From: Zeugodacus cucurbitae
Lineage: Eukaryota > Arthropoda > Insecta > Diptera > Tephritidae
Assembly (NCBI RefSeq): GCF_028554725.1
Contig: NC_071668.1
Location: forward strand, 49,209,732 to 49,273,731
Direction of reading: 5' to 3'
Length of the DNA stretch: 64,000 nt
This document shows positions 60,701 through 64,000 of this stretch, piece by piece. The position numbers and the translations under genes are program-made. The notes under the pieces were generated by a model. That model did not search any database. It was not told where the DNA came from and saw only the letters and a program-made list of their open reading frames with translations. The stretch's first letter is position 1. Every line of letters starts with the position of its first letter.

Positions 60701-61084
60701 AGTTTAAGAAGTACCGTAAAAATAAGTAAGCAAAATTTAAATAATAGAAGTAAGTAAAAATAGTATCAAAAATATTTTGTTATATCCCAAGTCCAAGGTT
60801 CAAATCAAAAACCATGAAGTACGTACATATAACAAATTATAATTATAAACTATTAATTACTATAACTATATCTACATATATACATATATGTATATATAAC
60901 AGCAATAGAGCTTAAACTTATTTCAAGTAATACAATTGTATATTAATGGCACAATTTGTCCCATATTTTCATATGAGATTGAACATTACTTTGAAAGTAA
61001 TTCTAATTTGACATTATCTCCGCCATTATTTAATGAACTCAAGTTCTTGTAATCTTATCGTCGATCAACTTCGAATGGGAGCAC
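57761..61084. other. Intergenic spacer
   Basis: No exon is supported. A minus-strand open frame at 58572-58841 contains a poly-Thr run from a GTT microsatellite (58698-58717) and cannot be assigned. CATA/TATG and GTT microsatellites are common. Possible regulatory DNA is not resolved. Confidence 0.4.
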
Positions 61085-61156
61085 TTATATAAACACAGAA
61101 GCAGCGCAGCACAGTCGCGTCATCGCATCGTGACATACAACTAAAATGCAGTTATG
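61085..61156 (+). promoter_or_regulatory. TATA promoter and 11-base first coding exon of an unidentified gene
   Basis: TTATATAAA (61085-61093) is followed by a GC-richer, cap-site-like stretch (GCAGCGCAGCACAGTCGCGT). An ATG at 61146 opens only ATGCAGTTATG before a donor-like GTAACTTATT. A strong TATA, a short 5' UTR and a first exon coding three to four residues are typical of insect cuticle-protein and small secreted-protein genes. No second exon was found before the window ends; HINEs fill the DNA downstream. Confidence 0.4.
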
Positions 61157-61462
61157 GTAACTTATTTCCAATGCTAGTCTTATATAGCGATCAGAAAATC
61201 ATATTTACCTGTAAATGTGCTCGTATAGTTTAATATTTATTTAATAGGTGTTTTTTATAAATATATAAGATACTCCTACTACTGGATATGAAAAGTTTTA
61301 TAATATCACGTTTATGTAAAATCTATTAGATGCTAACCTAGAAATTCGATCAAGTTCTTGGAAAAAAGTCTTAAATTGTTGATAAAATCTACTCTTTCTC
61401 TCGCCGAAAGATCATACATATATTTCGAAGATAAACCATCAAATCAGGTGTATGTAAATATT
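61157..61462. other. Possible intron of the 61.1-kb gene
   Basis: AT-rich DNA without coding signal, between the putative first exon and a HINE tandem. Confidence 0.3.
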
Positions 61463-61935
61463 TTTTTATACTCTCGTAACAAAGTAGCTAAGAGAGTATT
61501 ATAGTTTTGTTCACATAACGGTTGTTTGTAACACCTAAAACTAAACGAGTTAGATATAGGGTTATATATACCAAAGTGATCAGGGCGATGAGGCGAGTCA
61601 ATATCCCAATGTCTGTCTGTCCGTCCGTCCATCTGTGCAAGCTGTAACTTGAGTAAAAATTAAGATATCTTGATGAAACTTGGCACACGTGTTTCTTGGC
61701 ACCAAATTAAGTGAGCATACACTCTCAGATATAATGTATGTTGGTGATGAAAATGAGAGAAATCGGTTCAGAAATTATCTCAGCCTATATACCATATATG
61801 ATGATTTTCGTTTTTCTATTGGACTTTATAACGAATATATGGGTTAAATTGTGTGTTATCTTAATAAAAATATAGCAATAAATTGCGAGAGTGTAAAATG
61901 TTCGGTTGCAACCGAACTTAGCCTTTCCTTACTTG
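61463..61935 (+). mobile_element. HINE/DINE-1-like element, shortened (copy D)
   Basis: Left end ATACTCTCGTAACAAAGTAG, then a GTCY array (GTCTGTCTGTCCGTCCGTCC at 61611), and right end TTGCGAGAGTGTAAAATG with a perfect 16-base stem-loop palindrome (TTCGGTTGCAACCGAA) and CCTTACTTG. The body is about 470 bases. Copy E begins immediately after its last base. Confidence 0.8.
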
Positions 61936-63135
61936 TTTTTATACTCTCGCAACAAAGTTGCTACGAGAGTATTATAGTTTTGTCCACATAACGGTTGTTT
62001 GTAACACCTAAAACTAAAAGAGTTAGATATAGAGTCATATATACCAAAGTGATCAGGGTGACGATAGATAGTAGAAATCCGGATGTCTGTCCGTCCGTCC
62101 GTCTGTCCGTCCGTGCAAGCTGTAACTTGAGTAAAAATTAAGATATCTTGATGAAACTTGGCACACATATTCCTTGGCACCATAAGAAGGTTAAGTTCGA
62201 AAATCAGCAAAATCGGACTACTGCCACGCCCACAAAATGGCGAAAACCGAAAACACATAAAGTGCCATAACTAAGCCATAAATAAAGCTATGGAAATAAA
62301 ATTTGGTATGAAAGATCGCACTATGAAGGGGCATATTTGGATGTAATGTTTTTGGGTAGTGGGCGTAACCCCGCCCCCTACTAAGTTTTTTGTATATATC
62401 TTGCAAACCAACAGAGCTATATAAACCAAACTTTCTGCAGTCGTTTTTTTTAGCCATTTCCTTATACATTCCAAAAAGGATAATAACCACGCCCCCCTCC
62501 CATACAAAGGTTAGGTTGAAAATTACTAAAAGTGGGTTAGCTCACTAACCAAAAACGTCAGAAACATTAAATTTCACATAGGAAATGGCAGATAGAAGCT
62601 ACACTCAGATTTTTTTACAAAATGGAAAATGGGCGTGGCGTCGCCCACTTATGGGTCAAAAACCATATCTCAGGAACTACTCGACCGATTTCAATGAAAC
62701 TTGGTTTGTAATAGTTTCCTTACATCCCAATGATATGTTGTGAAAATAGGCCAAATCGCTTAATAACCACACCTACTTCCTATATACCAGAACTTTGAAG
62801 ACGATCTGAATCGTTTACTTTACAATATATAAAGTAAGCACTAGTAAGATATCGGTGCAGAACTTTGCACAAATACTATGTTAATAGTGTGGCAGCCCCA
62901 TTCTAAAAATAGCCTAAATCGGACCATAGGCTTTTAAGGCCCCATATATCGAACATGAGGACCTCGGTGCTTCTAACCCAATATTATGGTTTCCAACTTT
63001 CAATGGACTTTAAACAACATATATGACGAATATGTGGGTCAAATTGTGTATTATATAATATAAATAAAGTTAAATAAATAAATTGCGAGAGTATAAAATG
63101 TTCGGTTACACCCGAACTTAGCCCTTCCTTACTTG
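61936..63135 (+). mobile_element. HINE/DINE-1-like element, complete (copy E)
   Basis: This 1.2-kb copy has all the parts. A 16-base sequence TTTTATACTCTCGCAA (61937-61952) has a perfect inverted match subterminally at the right (TTGCGAGAGTATAAAA, 63083-63098). A left hairpin (GCAACAAAGTTGC) and a GTCY microsatellite (62083-62115) follow. The right end has a stem-loop (TTCGGTTACACCCGAA) and terminal CCTTCCTTACTTG in a T-rich target. These match the described plan of Helentron-associated elements (HINE/DINE-1) in Drosophila: asymmetric inverted repeats, (GTCY)n, 3' hairpin and insertion between T residues. No ORF, so it depends on helicase/Rep proteins encoded elsewhere. Confidence 0.8.
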
Positions 63136-64000
63136 TTTTTTTTTACGTTATTTCAATGTTCAATCCAGTTTGCAAAACCCTGGATCGTATGCACATACAT
63201 ATGTATGTTTGTAATATATTATATATTGACATATCTGTATACATAAGCATAAGTGTTGGAAGGTAAGTCAACTACACTTTTGCGTATGCTTACACTATAT
63301 ACTACCTTGTTGCTGATTGTATAGATAATAACAACAGTGGCATGAAAGAAAAATACATAAACTGTTAAAACAAAGTCAGCGACAAATGCAAATAATCTCA
63401 CTGCTTTTGTCTTTAAAGCTTACTTGTGCGGTATCCTACATTGTGCAGTAAATACGTGCTCATAATAACATACATACATATATGACGTATGTGTATATAC
63501 ACATGTACATATAAGTACACATTTATATATATTCATATATGTCAGCATATGGATAATTCTACATATGCTTCATATATATATATATATTTACATAAATATT
63601 TCATAGTTATAATATATCTATGTGCATAAGCTTACATAAGCGTACTTGAACTTATGTATAATATATATACATTTGTTGCTTATATATATGTATTTGTGCG
63701 AGTATATAAGAATTGCTTACAGCATAAAACACATTTTTTGCACACACTATCTCTTAAACACTTACATACCTATGTATTTACATGTACATATGAACATGTG
63801 CTTACTGACATATGTATAAATATGTATTTATGTATTGTATATAAAACAATAAGCAATATGCTGAAAAGTGAACAACAGCATTCATTTGCTTCATCTCTGC
63901 TGGCGTTGCTGACAATTTCTGCATTTCACTATTTACTATCCGCCATTTATCGTTTCAACATTTGCACTTTCGCATGACACACACACACATACACACGCCG
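63136..64000. other. Microsatellite-rich spacer at window end
   Basis: TA- and CATA/TATG-rich simple sequence with no coding signal recognised; CA repeats close the window. Confidence 0.45.

Noticed and set aside
63219..63977. Hydrophobic short open frames near the window end
   Set aside because: They arise from TA/CATA simple repeats and lack motifs.
1..64000. CRISPR arrays, operons, ribosome binding sites or phage genes
   Set aside because: The window is insect nuclear DNA with spliceosomal introns; none of these prokaryotic features is present.

Overview
The window is insect nuclear DNA, almost certainly from a tephritid fruit fly of the Bactrocera/Zeugodacus/Ceratitis type. The genes are intron-bearing and dipteran-like, the background is AT-rich with many (CATA)n/(TATG)n tracts, and the gene set matches the Dopa decarboxylase (Ddc) neighbourhood of Drosophila 37C (l(2)37Cb, l(2)37Cc, l(2)37Cd, Ddc, amd). 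The species is inferred; no marker in the window fixes it.

Layout. 1-12.9 kb is gene-poor: Jockey-type retrotransposon relics, a foldback element and AT-rich spacer. 12.9-22.7 kb is a compact housekeeping block with alternating strands: DCTN6 (+), POLR1D/AC19 (-), GTF3C5 (+), asparaginyl-tRNA synthetase (-), DHX16 (+). The pairs DCTN6/POLR1D and GTF3C5/AsnRS converge; POLR1D/GTF3C5 and AsnRS/DHX16 diverge from shared promoter regions, one carrying two TATCGATA (DRE) sites. An RTE-like retrotransposon (23.1-25.7 kb) separates this block from prohibitin (26.1-27.0 kb). 27.4-38.1 kb is repeat-rich: HINE/DINE-1-like elements, two MITE families and another RTE-like copy. 38.6-45.7 kb is Ddc with a probable upstream promoter. 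46.1-47.6 kb is a flavin amine oxidase, and 48.1-49.1 kb is a broken amd-like decarboxylase. 49.7-63.1 kb is again dominated by transposons (two RTE-like copies, another RT relic, a Jockey tail, three HINEs). A TATA promoter with a tiny first coding exon lies at 61.1 kb.

Gene functions. DCTN6 acts in dynactin, POLR1D in Pol I/III, GTF3C5 in TFIIIC, AsnRS in translation, DHX16 in splicing and prohibitin in the mitochondrial inner membrane. DDC and the amd relic belong to catecholamine and cuticle metabolism. All exon joins below were read by eye from GT/AG sites and reading-frame continuity, with no transcript evidence. Most of the remaining sequence is mobile-element debris or AT-rich spacer.
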